From Sphingomonas sp. Leaf343 (lineage in GTDB: Bacteria > Pseudomonadota > Alphaproteobacteria > Sphingomonadales > Sphingomonadaceae), in the NCBI RefSeq assembly GCF_001423765.1, contig NZ_LMPG01000001.1, positions 130,073 to 194,072 of the forward strand: a stretch of 64,000 nucleotides of DNA, read 5' to 3'. Below the pieces are notes generated by a model. It had not been told where the DNA came from and ran no database searches. It saw only the letters and a program-made list of their open reading frames with translations. This document shows, in pieces, positions 8,724 through 17,723 of this stretch. Positions within the stretch are counted from its first letter, which is position 1, and every line of letters starts with the position of its first letter. The translations under genes were made by a program, and so were the position numbers.

Positions 8724-10046
8724 ATGCTGCGGCGTCTCCTGTTCGTGGCGGCGGCGCTGCTGACGACCGGCGAGGCTTCGGCCTCGTCGGTGCTGCTGAT
8801 CTCGCTCGACGGGCTGCGGCCCGCCGACGTGGCGCAGGCGAAGGCGCGGGGCATGACACTGCCCGCGCTGACCGCGCTCGCGGCGGAGGGTGCGTCGGCG
8901 GAGGGGGTGATCGGCGTCCTGCCGACGCTGACCTACCCCAGCCACACCACGCTCGTTACCGGCGTCTCCCCCGCGAAGCATGGTGTGTCGAACAACCTGA
9001 CCTTCGATCCCGATGTGAAGAACCAGACCGGCTGGTACTGGTATGCCAGCGACGTGCGCGTGCCGACCCTGTGGGCCGCGGCGCACGCGAAGGGGCTGAC
9101 GACCGCCAACGTGCACTGGCCGGTCACGGTCGGCGCGCCCGGTATCGACGCCAATCTGCCGCAGATCTGGCGCACCGGCACTGCCGACGATCCCAAGCTG
9201 CTCGCCGCGCTGGCGACGCCCGGACTGTTGCCCGAACTGGAGAAGGCGGTCGGCACAGCCTATGCGCAGGGGATCGACGAGAGCGTCGAGGGCGACGCGA
9301 ACCGCGTCCGCTTCGCCGCTGCGCTGATCGCGGCGCGCAAGCCCGCCTTCACCACCGTCTACCTCGCCGGGATCGATCACGAGGAACATCGCAGCGGCCC
9401 CGGCTCCGCCGCCGCCAACGCCGCGATCGAACAGACCGATGCACTGGTCGGCCAATTGGTCGCCGCCGCCCGCAAGGCGATGCCGGACGTGACGATCGTG
9501 CTGGTGTCCGATCACGGGTTCCAGCCGATCGCGACCGACATCAACCTGTTCAAGCCGTTCCTCGACGCCGGCCTCATCACGCTTGGGCCGGACGGCAAGC
9601 CGACCGGGTGGGAGGCGATGCCGTGGCTCGCGGGCGGCACCGCGGCGGTGCGGCTGGCGCGCCCGGACGACGCCGCGCTGGTGGCGAAGGTCGCGGCCGT
9701 GCTGGCGAAGACGGCTGCCGATCCGGCCTATCACATCGCCACCGTCATGGACCGCAGTGCGGTGGCGAAAGCCGGTGGCGCGAGCGAGGCCAGCTTCTTC
9801 GTCGCGCTCCAGCCGGGTTACGAGACCGGTCGCGATCCGGGGGCGCCGATCGCAAAGCCGGCGGCATACAAGGGCATGCACGGCTATGTCCCGACCGATC
9901 CGGCGATGCGATCGACGTTGATCGTGGCGGGACCGGGGATCGGGCCCACCGATCTGGGCGTGGTCGACATGCGCGCCATCGCGCCGTCGATCGCGCGGGT
10001 GCTGGGCGTGACCCTGCCGGATGCAGAGGTGAAGCCGGTGTTTTGA
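8724..10046 (+). CDS. Secreted alkaline-phosphatase-superfamily phosphodiesterase (NPP/ENPP-like)
   Basis: A 440-residue protein with a signal peptide (to about residue 20) and the nucleotide pyrophosphatase/phosphodiesterase fold. Likely metal ligands and nucleophile are visible: D29 (ISLDGLR), T70 in PTLTYPSHTTLVTG, D218 and H222 (GIDHEEH), D263/H264 (VSDHGF) and H386 (KGMHGY). Such enzymes hydrolyse nucleotide or other phosphodiesters in the periplasm or outside. It starts two bases after the receptor stop, so the two are co-transcribed. The natural substrate cannot be told. Confidence 0.88.
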   Translation: MLRRLLFVAAALLTTGEASASSVLLISLDGLRPADVAQAKARGMTLPALTALAAEGASAEGVIGVLPTLTYPSHTTLVTGVSPAKHGVSNNLTFDPDVKNQTGWYWYASDVRVPTLWAAAHAKGLTTANVHWPVTVGAPGIDANLPQIWRTGTADDPKLLAALATPGLLPELEKAVGTAYAQGIDESVEGDANRVRFAAALIAARKPAFTTVYLAGIDHEEHRSGPGSAAANAAIEQTDALVGQLVAAARKAMPDVTIVLVSDHGFQPIATDINLFKPFLDAGLITLGPDGKPTGWEAMPWLAGGTAAVRLARPDDAALVAKVAAVLAKTAADPAYHIATVMDRSAVAKAGGASEASFFVALQPGYETGRDPGAPIAKPAAYKGMHGYVPTDPAMRSTLIVAGPGIGPTDLGVVDMRAIAPSIARVLGVTLPDAEVKPVF

Positions 10047-10326
10047 GGGGGGGCGTCACCTTTCCCGTTATTGCGAGCGCAGCAAAGCAATGGCCTTCGC
10101 CGCGGTGGCAGAAGATGTGGACCGGTTCCGGGCGGATGAGCAGTTGCGCTACCAAGCATCCGTGCTCCCGGGAAGGCGGGAGCCAGTGCCTTGGTTCGAC
10201 AGGCGTAGACCGCTTTGGTTCACTGGGTCCCGCCTTCGCGGGGATACGGGGCCCAGCGCGGAGGGATCACGTCCGCCGGCATAACAGTGCGCTGGCGTTC
10301 GGCGGCATCTCACGCCGCCTCGTTCC
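10047..10326. repeat. Intergenic repeat region between convergent genes
   Basis: No gene is seen here. The stretch holds TTGCGAGCGCAGCAAAGCAA near 10073, a short element of a type common between genes in alphaproteobacteria, and a facing pair of GC-rich palindromes: CTCCCGGGAAGGCGGGAG near 10168 and TCCCGCCTTCGCGGGGA near 10230, separated by about 50 bases. These can act as bidirectional terminators for the phosphodiesterase and SGNH hydrolase genes. Confidence 0.55.
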
Positions 10327-11130
10327 CTACCGCGTCGCGTGGGCGATCGCGGCGAGCGCCACGGGGCGCATCGCCGCATAGCCCGCCTCGGTCGGATGCA
10401 CCCCGTCGCTGGCCAGTCCCGGCTTCATCGCGCCGTCCGCCGTCGCCAGTACGGGGTGGTAATCGACCCACTGAAAGCCGTTCGCCGCCGCATATCCCTT
10501 GGCCCAGGCATTTATCGCGGCAATCTGCGGCGCGGGCTTCTTATCCTTGCGCCATGGAAACTCGATCGCCGGCGGCACCGAGGCGATGACGACACGGATG
10601 CCGTTCGCCTTCGCCAGCTCGGCCATGCTGCGGATGTTTCCTGTCACGGTCGCCATCGTCGCCGCGCCGGTGTTGCCGGCGATGTCGTTGGTTCCGGCCA
10701 TGATATGCACGGCCTTCGGGTGGAGGTCGATCACGTCCTGACGGAAGCGGACCAGCATCTGCGGCGTGGTCTGCCCGCTGATGCCGCGCCCGACGACGCC
10801 GTTCGCGAACAGCGCCGGGTCCTTCTGCGCCCATCCCTCGGTGATGGAATCGCCCATGAATACGATCCGCACCGGCGTCTTCGCCGCGATCAGCCGGGCG
10901 TCGTCTGCGGCATAGCGACACAAGCCGCCGAAATCGCGTGTCTGCAGATGCAGCCGGTAAGCCGCCTTGGCCTTGTCGTCGATCGGGGCGGGATGCACGA
11001 TACAGGGTCGATCGACGATGCCGACCGGGTCGGACGCGTAGTCGTCGGGGGCCACGATCTGCGCGCAGATCGGAGAGATGAACGGCACGCCCAGCAGCAG
11101 CGACATGGCGGTGACAGGGCGACGAAGCAT
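10327..11130 (-). CDS. Secreted SGNH/GDSL-type hydrolase
   Basis: A 267-residue protein with a signal peptide (MLRRPVTAMSLLLGVPF... to about residue 23) and an SGNH fold: block I VFMGDSITEGW with nucleophile S95, block II GRGISGQTT, block III MAGTNDIAGN, block V SDGVHPTEAGY with the catalytic Asp/His. These enzymes de-esterify acylated sugars, lipids or polysaccharides; the close relatives include rhamnogalacturonan or xylan acetylesterases. AAGGAG precedes the ATG at 11130. It lies 26 bp after hisD on the same strand but is unlikely to be functionally linked to histidine synthesis. Confidence 0.85.
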   Translation of the reverse strand: MLRRPVTAMSLLLGVPFISPICAQIVAPDDYASDPVGIVDRPCIVHPAPIDDKAKAAYRLHLQTRDFGGLCRYAADDARLIAAKTPVRIVFMGDSITEGWAQKDPALFANGVVGRGISGQTTPQMLVRFRQDVIDLHPKAVHIMAGTNDIAGNTGAATMATVTGNIRSMAELAKANGIRVVIASVPPAIEFPWRKDKKPAPQIAAINAWAKGYAAANGFQWVDYHPVLATADGAMKPGLASDGVHPTEAGYAAMRPVALAAIAHATR

Positions 11131-11156
11131 CAGGCTCTCCTTCGAGGTAGTGGCGA

Positions 11157-12461
11157 TCAGGATTCTGGCCGGTTCAGCCGCAATCGCAACGCGACGGAGC
11201 GGGCATGGGCGGGCAACCCTTCCGCCTCCGCCAGCGCCACGGTTGCCGGGCCGAGTTCGGCGAGTGCGCTCTCGTCCAGCCCCAGGAAGCTGGTGCGTTT
11301 CATGAAGTCCAGCACCGACAGCCCGCTGGCGAAGCGCGCGCGCCGGCCAGTCGGCAGGACGTGGTTCGGTCCCGCGACGTAATCGCCGATCGCCTCCGGC
11401 GTATGGCGGCCGAGGAACACCGATCCGGCGTGACGCACCCGGTCGAACAACGCCTGCGGATCGTCCACCGCCAGTTGCAGATGCTCGGGCGCGAGACGGT
11501 CGACCAGCGGCAGCGCCTCGTCCAGATCGCGGACCACGACGATCGCGCCGTTCGCCTCCCATGCGGTTCGCGCCACGATTTCGGTCGCCAGTGTGGTCAG
11601 TTGCGCCTCGACCGCGGCGGCGACGCGATCGGCGAAGGCGGCGTCGTCGGTGAACAGGATCGACTGCGTCGTCACGTCATGTTCGGCCTGACTCAGCAGG
11701 TCGGCGGCGATCCAGTCCGGATCGTTCGCGCCATCGGCCACGACGACGATCTCCGACGGTCCGGCGACCATGTCGATCCCGACGACGCCGTAAAGCTGGC
11801 GCTTGGCCTCCGCGACCCAGGCGTTACCCGGTCCGGTGACGACGTCGACCGGCGCGATCGGCCCCGCGCCGTACGCCAGCGCAGCGACACCCTGCGCACC
11901 GCCGACGCGGAATATTTCGTCCACGCCCGAAAGATGCGCGGCCGCGAGGACCAGCGGGTTGATCTCTCCGTTCGGTGTCGGCGTGACCATCGCCAGCCGC
12001 TTCACGCCCGCGACCTTGGCCGGGATCGCGTTCATCAGCAGCGACGACGGATAGGCCGCGCGTCCGCCCGGCACGTACAGCCCGGCCGCGTCGACCGCCG
12101 ACCACCGCGCGCCCAGCCGGACGCCCGCCGCATCGACATAGTCGCTGTCCACCGGCCGCTGACGCTCGTGATAGGCGCGGATGCGGGTGGCGGCGAGGTC
12201 GAGCGCGGCGCGCAGGCCCGGTTCGAGTGCGTCATAGGCGGCGGCGCAGGTCGCGGCGTCGATCCGCCAGCCGGTCTGGTTCAGGTCGTGACGATCGAAT
12301 TGCAACGTCAGCTCGGCGACGGCGTCCGCCCCGTGCGCCTTCACGCGCGCCAGCATCGCCGTCACGTCGCGCGTCACGTCGGCGGCGGATTCGCGCCGGC
12401 CCTCGACCAAAGCGTCGAATGCTTCCGCAAAGCCGGTGTCGGTCGTGTCGAGCCGGATCAT
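11157..12461 (-). CDS. hisD: Histidinol dehydrogenase
   Basis: A 434-residue cytosolic zinc enzyme that carries out the last two steps of histidine synthesis, oxidising L-histidinol to L-histidine with two NAD+. Family signatures seen are [53 protein letters not shown] (zinc ligands Q/H), and LAPEHLQL with the catalytic Glu/His. Length is typical. The ATG at 12461 overlaps the hisG stop (ATGA), so the two are translationally coupled. The other his genes are not in this window except hisZ. Confidence 0.97.
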   Translation of the reverse strand: MIRLDTTDTGFAEAFDALVEGRRESAADVTRDVTAMLARVKAHGADAVAELTLQFDRHDLNQTGWRIDAATCAAAYDALEPGLRAALDLAATRIRAYHERQRPVDSDYVDAAGVRLGARWSAVDAAGLYVPGGRAAYPSSLLMNAIPAKVAGVKRLAMVTPTPNGEINPLVLAAAHLSGVDEIFRVGGAQGVAALAYGAGPIAPVDVVTGPGNAWVAEAKRQLYGVVGIDMVAGPSEIVVVADGANDPDWIAADLLSQAEHDVTTQSILFTDDAAFADRVAAAVEAQLTTLATEIVARTAWEANGAIVVVRDLDEALPLVDRLAPEHLQLAVDDPQALFDRVRHAGSVFLGRHTPEAIGDYVAGPNHVLPTGRRARFASGLSVLDFMKRTSFLGLDESALAELGPATVALAEAEGLPAHARSVALRLRLNRPES

Positions 12462-13117
12462 GCCGCGATCGCTCCGGCAACGGCGCGGCGGAACGCCTCT
12501 ACCAGCGGCACCACGTCCGGCCGCGTCTTCATCGCGGCGCGGTTGACGACGAGGCGGCTGGTCACGTCCATGATGCGCTCGACCTCGACCAGCCCGTTTT
12601 CCTTCAGCGTCCGGCCCGACGACACGAGGTCGACGATCCGCGGCGCGAGGCCCAGCGTGGGGGCGAGTTCCATTGCGCCGTTCAGCTTGACGCATTCCGC
12701 CTGCACGCCGCGGCGTGCAAAATGGGCGGCGGTGACGTGCGGGTATTTGGTGGCGACGCGGACGTGGCTCCACCCGCGCGGGTCGTCGCGCTCGGCCATC
12801 GCGACCGGCTCCGCGACCGAGAGGCGGCAATGACCGATGCCGAGATCGACGGGCGCGTAGAGTTCCGAATAGTCGAACTCCGCCAGCACGTCGGACCCGA
12901 CGACGCCCAGTTGCGCCGCGCCGTGCGCCACGAAGGTCGCGACGTCGAACGCGCGGACGCGGATCAGCTCGATCTGCGGCACGTCGGTGGCGAAGCGCAG
13001 CGCGCGGCTGTCCTCGTCGGCGAAGGCGGCTTCGGGGCGGATGCCGGCGGCGGCGAGCAGGGGCAGCGCCTCGCTCAGGATACGCCCCTTGGGCACGGCG
13101 ATGATGAGGGGTTTCAC
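12458..13117 (-). CDS. hisG: ATP phosphoribosyltransferase, catalytic short form
   Basis: A 219-residue short-form HisG, which condenses ATP and PRPP in the first step of histidine synthesis. It has [18 protein letters not shown] at the N-terminus and [15 protein letters not shown] (PRPP-binding loop), and lacks the C-terminal regulatory domain of the long form. Short HisG works only with HisZ; a hisZ gene is present at 49194. The GTG at 13117 is chosen because [11 protein letters not shown] starts right after it; a longer reading adds unrelated residues. Confidence 0.95.
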   Translation of the reverse strand: MKPLIIAVPKGRILSEALPLLAAAGIRPEAAFADEDSRALRFATDVPQIELIRVRAFDVATFVAHGAAQLGVVGSDVLAEFDYSELYAPVDLGIGHCRLSVAEPVAMAERDDPRGWSHVRVATKYPHVTAAHFARRGVQAECVKLNGAMELAPTLGLAPRIVDLVSSGRTLKENGLVEVERIMDVTSRLVVNRAAMKTRPDVVPLVEAFRRAVAGAIAA

Positions 13118-13159
13118 GTCCCGCGCCTTACCGGTGCGCCGCGAGGGGCGCAACGCGCC

Positions 13160-13819
13160 TCACACCACCAGCCGGTATCCGATCCCCGGCTCGTTCCGGA
13201 TCAGCACGGGGCGTGACGGATCGTCCTCCAGCTTCACGCGCAACCCGCGTGCGGCGACGCGCAGATAGGCGATATCTTCGACATGCGCCGGGCCCCAGAT
13301 CGCCGTCAGCAGCTGCGCGTGCGTGACGATCCGCCCCGGATGCGTGGCGAGCATCGCCAGCAGCGCGTATTCCTTGCGCGTCAGATGCACCTCCGCGCCG
13401 GCCTTCGTCACCGATCGCCGGTCCGCATCGATCGTCACGTCGCCGGCCGTCACGACCCGGGCCGGCACTGCGCCGCGACGGCGCAGTGCCGCACGGAGGC
13501 GTGCGAGCAGTTCGTCGCCGTCGAACGGCTTGGTCACGTAATCGTCCGCACCCAGATCGAGTGCCGCGACCTTCTCCGCCGCGGCCTCGCGCGCCGATAC
13601 GATCAGCACGGGGGCGGTGCTGATCCGGCGGATGTCGCTCAGCACCTCCAGCCCGTCGCGGTCGGGCAGGCCGAGGTCGAGCAGCACCGCCTCCGCACGC
13701 GGCACCAGCCCCATCGCCGATCGCGCATCGCCCGCCTCCGCCACGTCGTACCCGCCGCGCGACAGGATCGTCGCCAGCAGCCGCCGCACATGCGGTTCGT
13801 CATCCACGATCAGGATCAT
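13160..13819 (-). CDS. kdpE: KdpE-like response regulator (OmpR family)
   Basis: A 219-residue regulator: receiver domain (1 to about 115) with acidic D6/D7, phosphoacceptor D48 in AVLLDLGLPD and K97 in YVTKPFD; winged helix C-terminal domain (about 125-219) ending in EPGIGYRLVV. It is closest in character to KdpE, which activates potassium uptake genes. It overlaps the sensor kinase stop by ATGA. In this locus the potassium transporter next to it is Kup, not KdpFABC, so Kup control is the likely role. The gene name is by resemblance. Confidence 0.85.
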   Translation of the reverse strand: MILIVDDEPHVRRLLATILSRGGYDVAEAGDARSAMGLVPRAEAVLLDLGLPDRDGLEVLSDIRRISTAPVLIVSAREAAAEKVAALDLGADDYVTKPFDGDELLARLRAALRRRGAVPARVVTAGDVTIDADRRSVTKAGAEVHLTRKEYALLAMLATHPGRIVTHAQLLTAIWGPAHVEDIAYLRVAARGLRVKLEDDPSRPVLIRNEPGIGYRLVV

Positions 13820-15216
13820 GCGATGCGGAAGCCCACTGTGAAGATCGCGCCGCCGCCCGGCCGGTTCGCCGCGGTCACCCTCGCGCCGAACGCTTGGGAA
13901 AAGGCGCGGACGATCGCGAGGCCGAGGCCGCTGCCGCCATCGCGGTCCGAGCCGGCGAACCGGCGGAATCGGGTGAAGACATCGTCTTCGTGTCCGGCCG
14001 GAATACCCGGTCCCGCGTCGGACACGGTCAGCACCGCGCCCTCGACCACAATGGCGATCGGCCCCCCTGAAAACTTCGCGGCATTGTCGATCAGGTTGAG
14101 GAGGACGTGGTGGAGCAATCCCGGATCGGCCTGCACCAGCGGCGCATCGGGTGCGATCGTCACCGTCACGTCGCGTCCCGCCAGCATGCCCGCGGCATCG
14201 TCCAGCACGCTGGCGACGGCGTCGGTCAGGTCGACCGGCTCGATCGCGACCGCCACCGCCCCACCCTCGACCCGCGCCATGCCGAGCAGATTGTCGATCC
14301 GCCGCGCCAGCCGCTGCGCCTCCGCCACGATCGTTCCTCCGCCCGCCAGCGCGCGTCCCTCGCCGAGAATGACCGTCAGCGGCGTGCGCAGGTCGTGGCC
14401 CACCGACGACAGCAGCGCGGCGCCCAGTTCGCTGCGCCGCCGTTCCTCGCGGATCGCCGCCTGTTGCTCGGCCAGCCGCAGCCGGCCGATCGTCTGCGCC
14501 GCCGCCGCGATCATGCCCCGGATCAGCGAGCGCCGCCCCGCCGGCACCGGTGGGGTGCCGTCGACGCGGGACAGCGCGATCAGCGCCACCCGCTCGCCCC
14601 CGGCGACCACCGGCCAGTAGAGCCGGTCGGCGCTGTCGATCACGCCGCTGCCGCGCCCCGCCGGCTCTCCGTTCGCCAGCGCCCATTCCCCCGCCGCGCG
14701 GTCGAGCGGCGCGGCGACCGCGATATCGGGTTCGCCCAGCGCCGCCGCGTCGACAGCGAAGGCGGTGGTCACCGCATCGATCAGCAGCGCCAGTGCCGCA
14801 CCCTGATCGCCGGCATCGGTCATCGCCCGCTCCAGCATGGCCAGCCGCCGCTGGTCGGCCGCCAGCGCCTCCGCCGCCTCCCGCGCCGCGCGCAGCCGTC
14901 CGGCGAGCTGGCTGACCGCGCCGGCGACCAGCAGAAGCACCAGCGTCGTCGCGACGTTGTCCGGATCGGCGATGCGCAGCGTGAAGCGCGGTTCGATGAC
15001 GAAGAAGTTGAACGCCACCGCGCCGCCGCCCGCGGCGACCAGCCCGGCGACCAGTCCGCCCCGCGCCGCCGCGATCATCACCGGCAGGATGAACAGCAGC
15101 GCCAGACTGCCCGGCCCCAGCCATGGCGACAGCAGCATCGCGGTGACGCCGACCGCCGCCACGCCGAGCAGCGCCACGGCGATGCCGATCCGGCGGCTGA
15201 CGATCCCATCGGTCAT
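13816..15216 (-). CDS. KdpD-like sensor histidine kinase lacking the N-terminal KdpD/Usp domains
   Basis: A 466-residue kinase with four membrane segments at the N-terminus (about 8-105, the DUF4118 unit of KdpD), a GAF-like region (about 130-240), a dimerisation helix with H274 in SSVGHDLRTPLT and an ATPase domain (NLIDNAAKFS, DAGPGIPAGH, GGSGLGLAI). Classical KdpD is about 890 residues and carries a KdpD nucleotide-binding domain and a universal stress domain ahead of these segments; both are absent. The ATG at 15216 comes 33 bp after the kup stop, so nothing upstream can encode them. No other long frame in this strand continues the homology. Confidence 0.85.
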   Translation of the reverse strand: MTDGIVSRRIGIAVALLGVAAVGVTAMLLSPWLGPGSLALLFILPVMIAAARGGLVAGLVAAGGGAVAFNFFVIEPRFTLRIADPDNVATTLVLLLVAGAVSQLAGRLRAAREAAEALAADQRRLAMLERAMTDAGDQGAALALLIDAVTTAFAVDAAALGEPDIAVAAPLDRAAGEWALANGEPAGRGSGVIDSADRLYWPVVAGGERVALIALSRVDGTPPVPAGRRSLIRGMIAAAAQTIGRLRLAEQQAAIREERRRSELGAALLSSVGHDLRTPLTVILGEGRALAGGGTIVAEAQRLARRIDNLLGMARVEGGAVAVAIEPVDLTDAVASVLDDAAGMLAGRDVTVTIAPDAPLVQADPGLLHHVLLNLIDNAAKFSGGPIAIVVEGAVLTVSDAGPGIPAGHEDDVFTRFRRFAGSDRDGGSGLGLAIVRAFSQAFGARVTAANRPGGGAIFTVGFRIA

Positions 15217-15248
15217 GCGGGCGTCCTGCCGCCTCGGATCGCCCACGT

Positions 15249-17150
15249 CTACACCTCGATCCGGCTGCCGAGTTCGACGACGCGGCCGGGCGGAATGCAG
15301 AAGAATTGCGTCGGGTCGGTCGCGTTCTTTTGCAGGAAGAGGAAGATCACGTCCTGCCAGAACGGCATCCCCTGACCCTTCGCCGCGCCGATCGAGTTGC
15401 GGCCGATGAAGAACGACGTTCCGCCCTTGTCGCGGGGCCAGCGCGGATCGCTCAGCAGGTCGGCCGGGATGTCCGGCGTATCCATATAGCCATAGGTCAG
15501 GGTCGCACATTCGAACAAATCGCCCAGCGCCGTCATCCGGAGCCGGTCCGGTGCCGCGACATAGGGAGTGTCGGCGGTCCGCACCGTCAGCACCACGTTG
15601 TGCGCGTGCAGCACCTTGTTGTGTTTGAGGTTGTGGAGCAGCGCGGCCGGCGCCTCGTGCGTCTCGCGCGTCAGGAAGACGGCCGTGCCCTCGACCCGTT
15701 CGGGCGGCCGACGCCCCAGCGCGGCGGCGATGTCGGCCAGCGGCACGCTGTCGCCCGACGTCCGCTCCGCCACCAGCGCGCGCCCGCGCCGCCACGTTGC
15801 GATCACCAGCCCGACCAGTGCCGCGACCAGCAACGGCACCCAGCCGCCTTCACTGACGCGCAGGATGTTGGCCCCGAAGAAGATCAGGTCGATCGCGAGC
15901 AGCGGCACGATCAGCGCCAGCGCGGTCGCCAGCTTCCACTTCCACAGCCGCGTGACGACGATGAACGCCAGACAGGTGGTGATGACCATCGTTCCCGTCA
16001 CCGCGATGCCATAAGCGGCGGCCATCGCCGACGAGCTCTGGAAGGCATGCACCAGATACAGCACGCCGATCAGCACCAGCCAGTTGATGAGCGGGATATA
16101 GATCTGCCCGGCATGATGCTGCGACGTCTGGCGGATCGCCATCCGCGGCAGCAGCCCGAGCGCGATCGCCTGCTGCGTCAGGCTGAACGCGCCGGTGATG
16201 ACCGCCTGCGACGCGATGATCGTCGCCAGCGTGGCGAGTACGACCAGCGGCGCGCGAAGCTGGTCGGGGGCCATCAGGAAGAACCAGTCGGCGTTGGCGA
16301 ACGGCTTGCCCGCCGCGGTCGCCGTTTCCAGCGTCGCGAGCGCGAACGCGCCCTGTCCCAGATAGTTGAGCACCAGCGCCGGAAAGACGAGCGCGAACCA
16401 GCCGATGCGGATCGGCTGCGCCCCGAAATGACCCATGTCGGCGGTCAACGCCTCTGCGCCGGTCACGGTCAGGAACACCGCGCCCAGTACGAACAGCCCG
16501 GCGGTGCCATGACTGGCGAGGAAGGTCGCCGCATGCCACGGGTTGAACGCCATCAGGATACCGGGCCGGTCCAGCACGTGCCACGCCCCCAGCGCCCCGA
16601 TCGCGAGGAACCACAGGACACAGACCGGCCCGAACACGCGCGCGACGCTGGCGGTCCCGCGCGACTGCACCGCGAACAGCGCGATGAGGATCACGACGGT
16701 CATGCCCATGATCGCGGGCAGCGACAGCCCGCCCAGGCCCGGCACCGTCTTCAAGCCTTCGACGGCGGACAGGACCGACAGGGCCGGCGTGATGATCGCG
16801 TCGCCGTAGAACAGCGCCGCGCCTGCCGCGCCGAGCAGCAGCACCAGCCCGCCGCGCTGCGCCGTGCCCGATCGGCTGGCCAGCGCCATCAGCGACAGCA
16901 CGCCACCCTCTCCGTTGTTGTCGGCGCGCAGCAGGAACAGCACGTATTTGACGGTCACGATCAGGATCAGCGCCCACAAGGCGAGGCTCAGCACGCCGAC
17001 GATCTCGCCCGCATCGATGCCACCCGCCGCCGACTGCGCCAGCGCCTCGCGAAACGCATAGAGCGGGCTGGTGCCGATATCGCCGAAGACGACGCCGATC
17101 GCGCCGAGCGTCAGGGCGGCCGTTCGGCCACGGGGAGAATGCTGGTCCAT
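15249..17150 (-). CDS. kup: Kup-type potassium uptake protein
   Basis: A 633-residue inner membrane K+/H+ symporter. The N-terminus LTLGAIGVVFGDIGTSPLYAFREA is diagnostic of the KUP/HAK/KT family. About 12 membrane segments fill the first 440 residues, followed by a cytosolic domain ending in VVELGSRIEV. Length is usual for the family. It heads a minus-strand unit with the KdpDE-like pair, so potassium sensing and uptake are probably linked. It diverges from the marR operon; the region between them holds the MarR operator. Confidence 0.95.
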   Translation of the reverse strand: MDQHSPRGRTAALTLGAIGVVFGDIGTSPLYAFREALAQSAAGGIDAGEIVGVLSLALWALILIVTVKYVLFLLRADNNGEGGVLSLMALASRSGTAQRGGLVLLLGAAGAALFYGDAIITPALSVLSAVEGLKTVPGLGGLSLPAIMGMTVVILIALFAVQSRGTASVARVFGPVCVLWFLAIGALGAWHVLDRPGILMAFNPWHAATFLASHGTAGLFVLGAVFLTVTGAEALTADMGHFGAQPIRIGWFALVFPALVLNYLGQGAFALATLETATAAGKPFANADWFFLMAPDQLRAPLVVLATLATIIASQAVITGAFSLTQQAIALGLLPRMAIRQTSQHHAGQIYIPLINWLVLIGVLYLVHAFQSSSAMAAAYGIAVTGTMVITTCLAFIVVTRLWKWKLATALALIVPLLAIDLIFFGANILRVSEGGWVPLLVAALVGLVIATWRRGRALVAERTSGDSVPLADIAAALGRRPPERVEGTAVFLTRETHEAPAALLHNLKHNKVLHAHNVVLTVRTADTPYVAAPDRLRMTALGDLFECATLTYGYMDTPDIPADLLSDPRWPRDKGGTSFFIGRNSIGAAKGQGMPFWQDVIFLFLQKNATDPTQFFCIPPGRVVELGSRIEV

Positions 17151-17243
17151 CCCGCCGCTGAACCACGCAGGGGCGTAAAGCCGCGACGGGGAATACCGGC
17201 TGCCGGCATAAAGATGTCGTAAAGTTCATTTGACTGCCCAGGC

Positions 17244-17265
17244 AATGGTAGCCAAGGCAACCATT
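17244..17265 (+). promoter_or_regulatory. Near-perfect palindrome, probable MarR operator
   Basis: AATGGTAGCC (17244-17253) and GGCAACCATT (17256-17265) are inverted copies with one mismatch and a 2-base centre. The site sits two bases before the marR ATG and 8 bases after TTGACT (17230-17235, a good -35 match), so a bound dimer would cover the -10 region. MarR-family regulators typically bind 16-22 bp palindromes over their own promoters. Confidence 0.7.
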
Positions 17266-17267
17266 AT

Positions 17268-17723
17268 ATGGGCTTCTACACCGACTCGGATTTCACGCCC
17301 GACTGCTCGATCGGCTATCTCGTCCGCCGCGTGCACCAACTGGGTGGCGTGCGGATCGAGGGCATTTTCGCGGCCGAGGGGCTGACAGCGATGCAGTGGC
17401 AGGCGCTGGTCGCGATCTGGTACGGGCGCGGCAACACCGCCGCCGAACTCGCGCGCGATCTGGGCCATGACAAGGGTGCGATGACGCGGCTGGTCGATGC
17501 GATGGAACAGCGCGGCTGGATCACGCGCGAACGCACCGCCGAGGATCGCCGCTGCATCAATCTCGCGCTGACCGCGGAAGGCGAGGCGGTGGCGCTCCGA
17601 TGCAAGCGACAGGTGCTGGCGTGCTGGAACGAATGGCTGGCGGACTGGGAGCCGCAGGAGGTGGAGACGATGATCGCCCTGTTGCAGAAGCTGCGCGACA
17701 CGCTGGTGACGGTGTCGGCATGA
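17268..17723 (+). CDS. MarR-family repressor of the efflux operon
   Basis: A 151-residue winged-helix regulator. The DNA-binding part runs from about 40 to 105 (NTAAELARDLGHDKGAMTRLVDAMEQRGWITRE then RTAEDRRCINLALT, the wing), flanked by dimerisation helices. MarR/EmrR proteins repress multidrug efflux operons and release DNA when they bind aromatic compounds. It is the first gene of a four-gene operon, with stop/start overlap (ATGA) to the next gene. The ATG at 17268 is the only sensible start. Confidence 0.92.
   Translation: MGFYTDSDFTPDCSIGYLVRRVHQLGGVRIEGIFAAEGLTAMQWQALVAIWYGRGNTAAELARDLGHDKGAMTRLVDAMEQRGWITRERTAEDRRCINLALTAEGEAVALRCKRQVLACWNEWLADWEPQEVETMIALLQKLRDTLVTVSA

Noticed and set aside
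6301-8859. A minus-strand open frame of 852 codons
   Set aside because: Antisense mirror of the TonB-dependent receptor with Arg/Ala-rich nonsense translation and no ribosome site.
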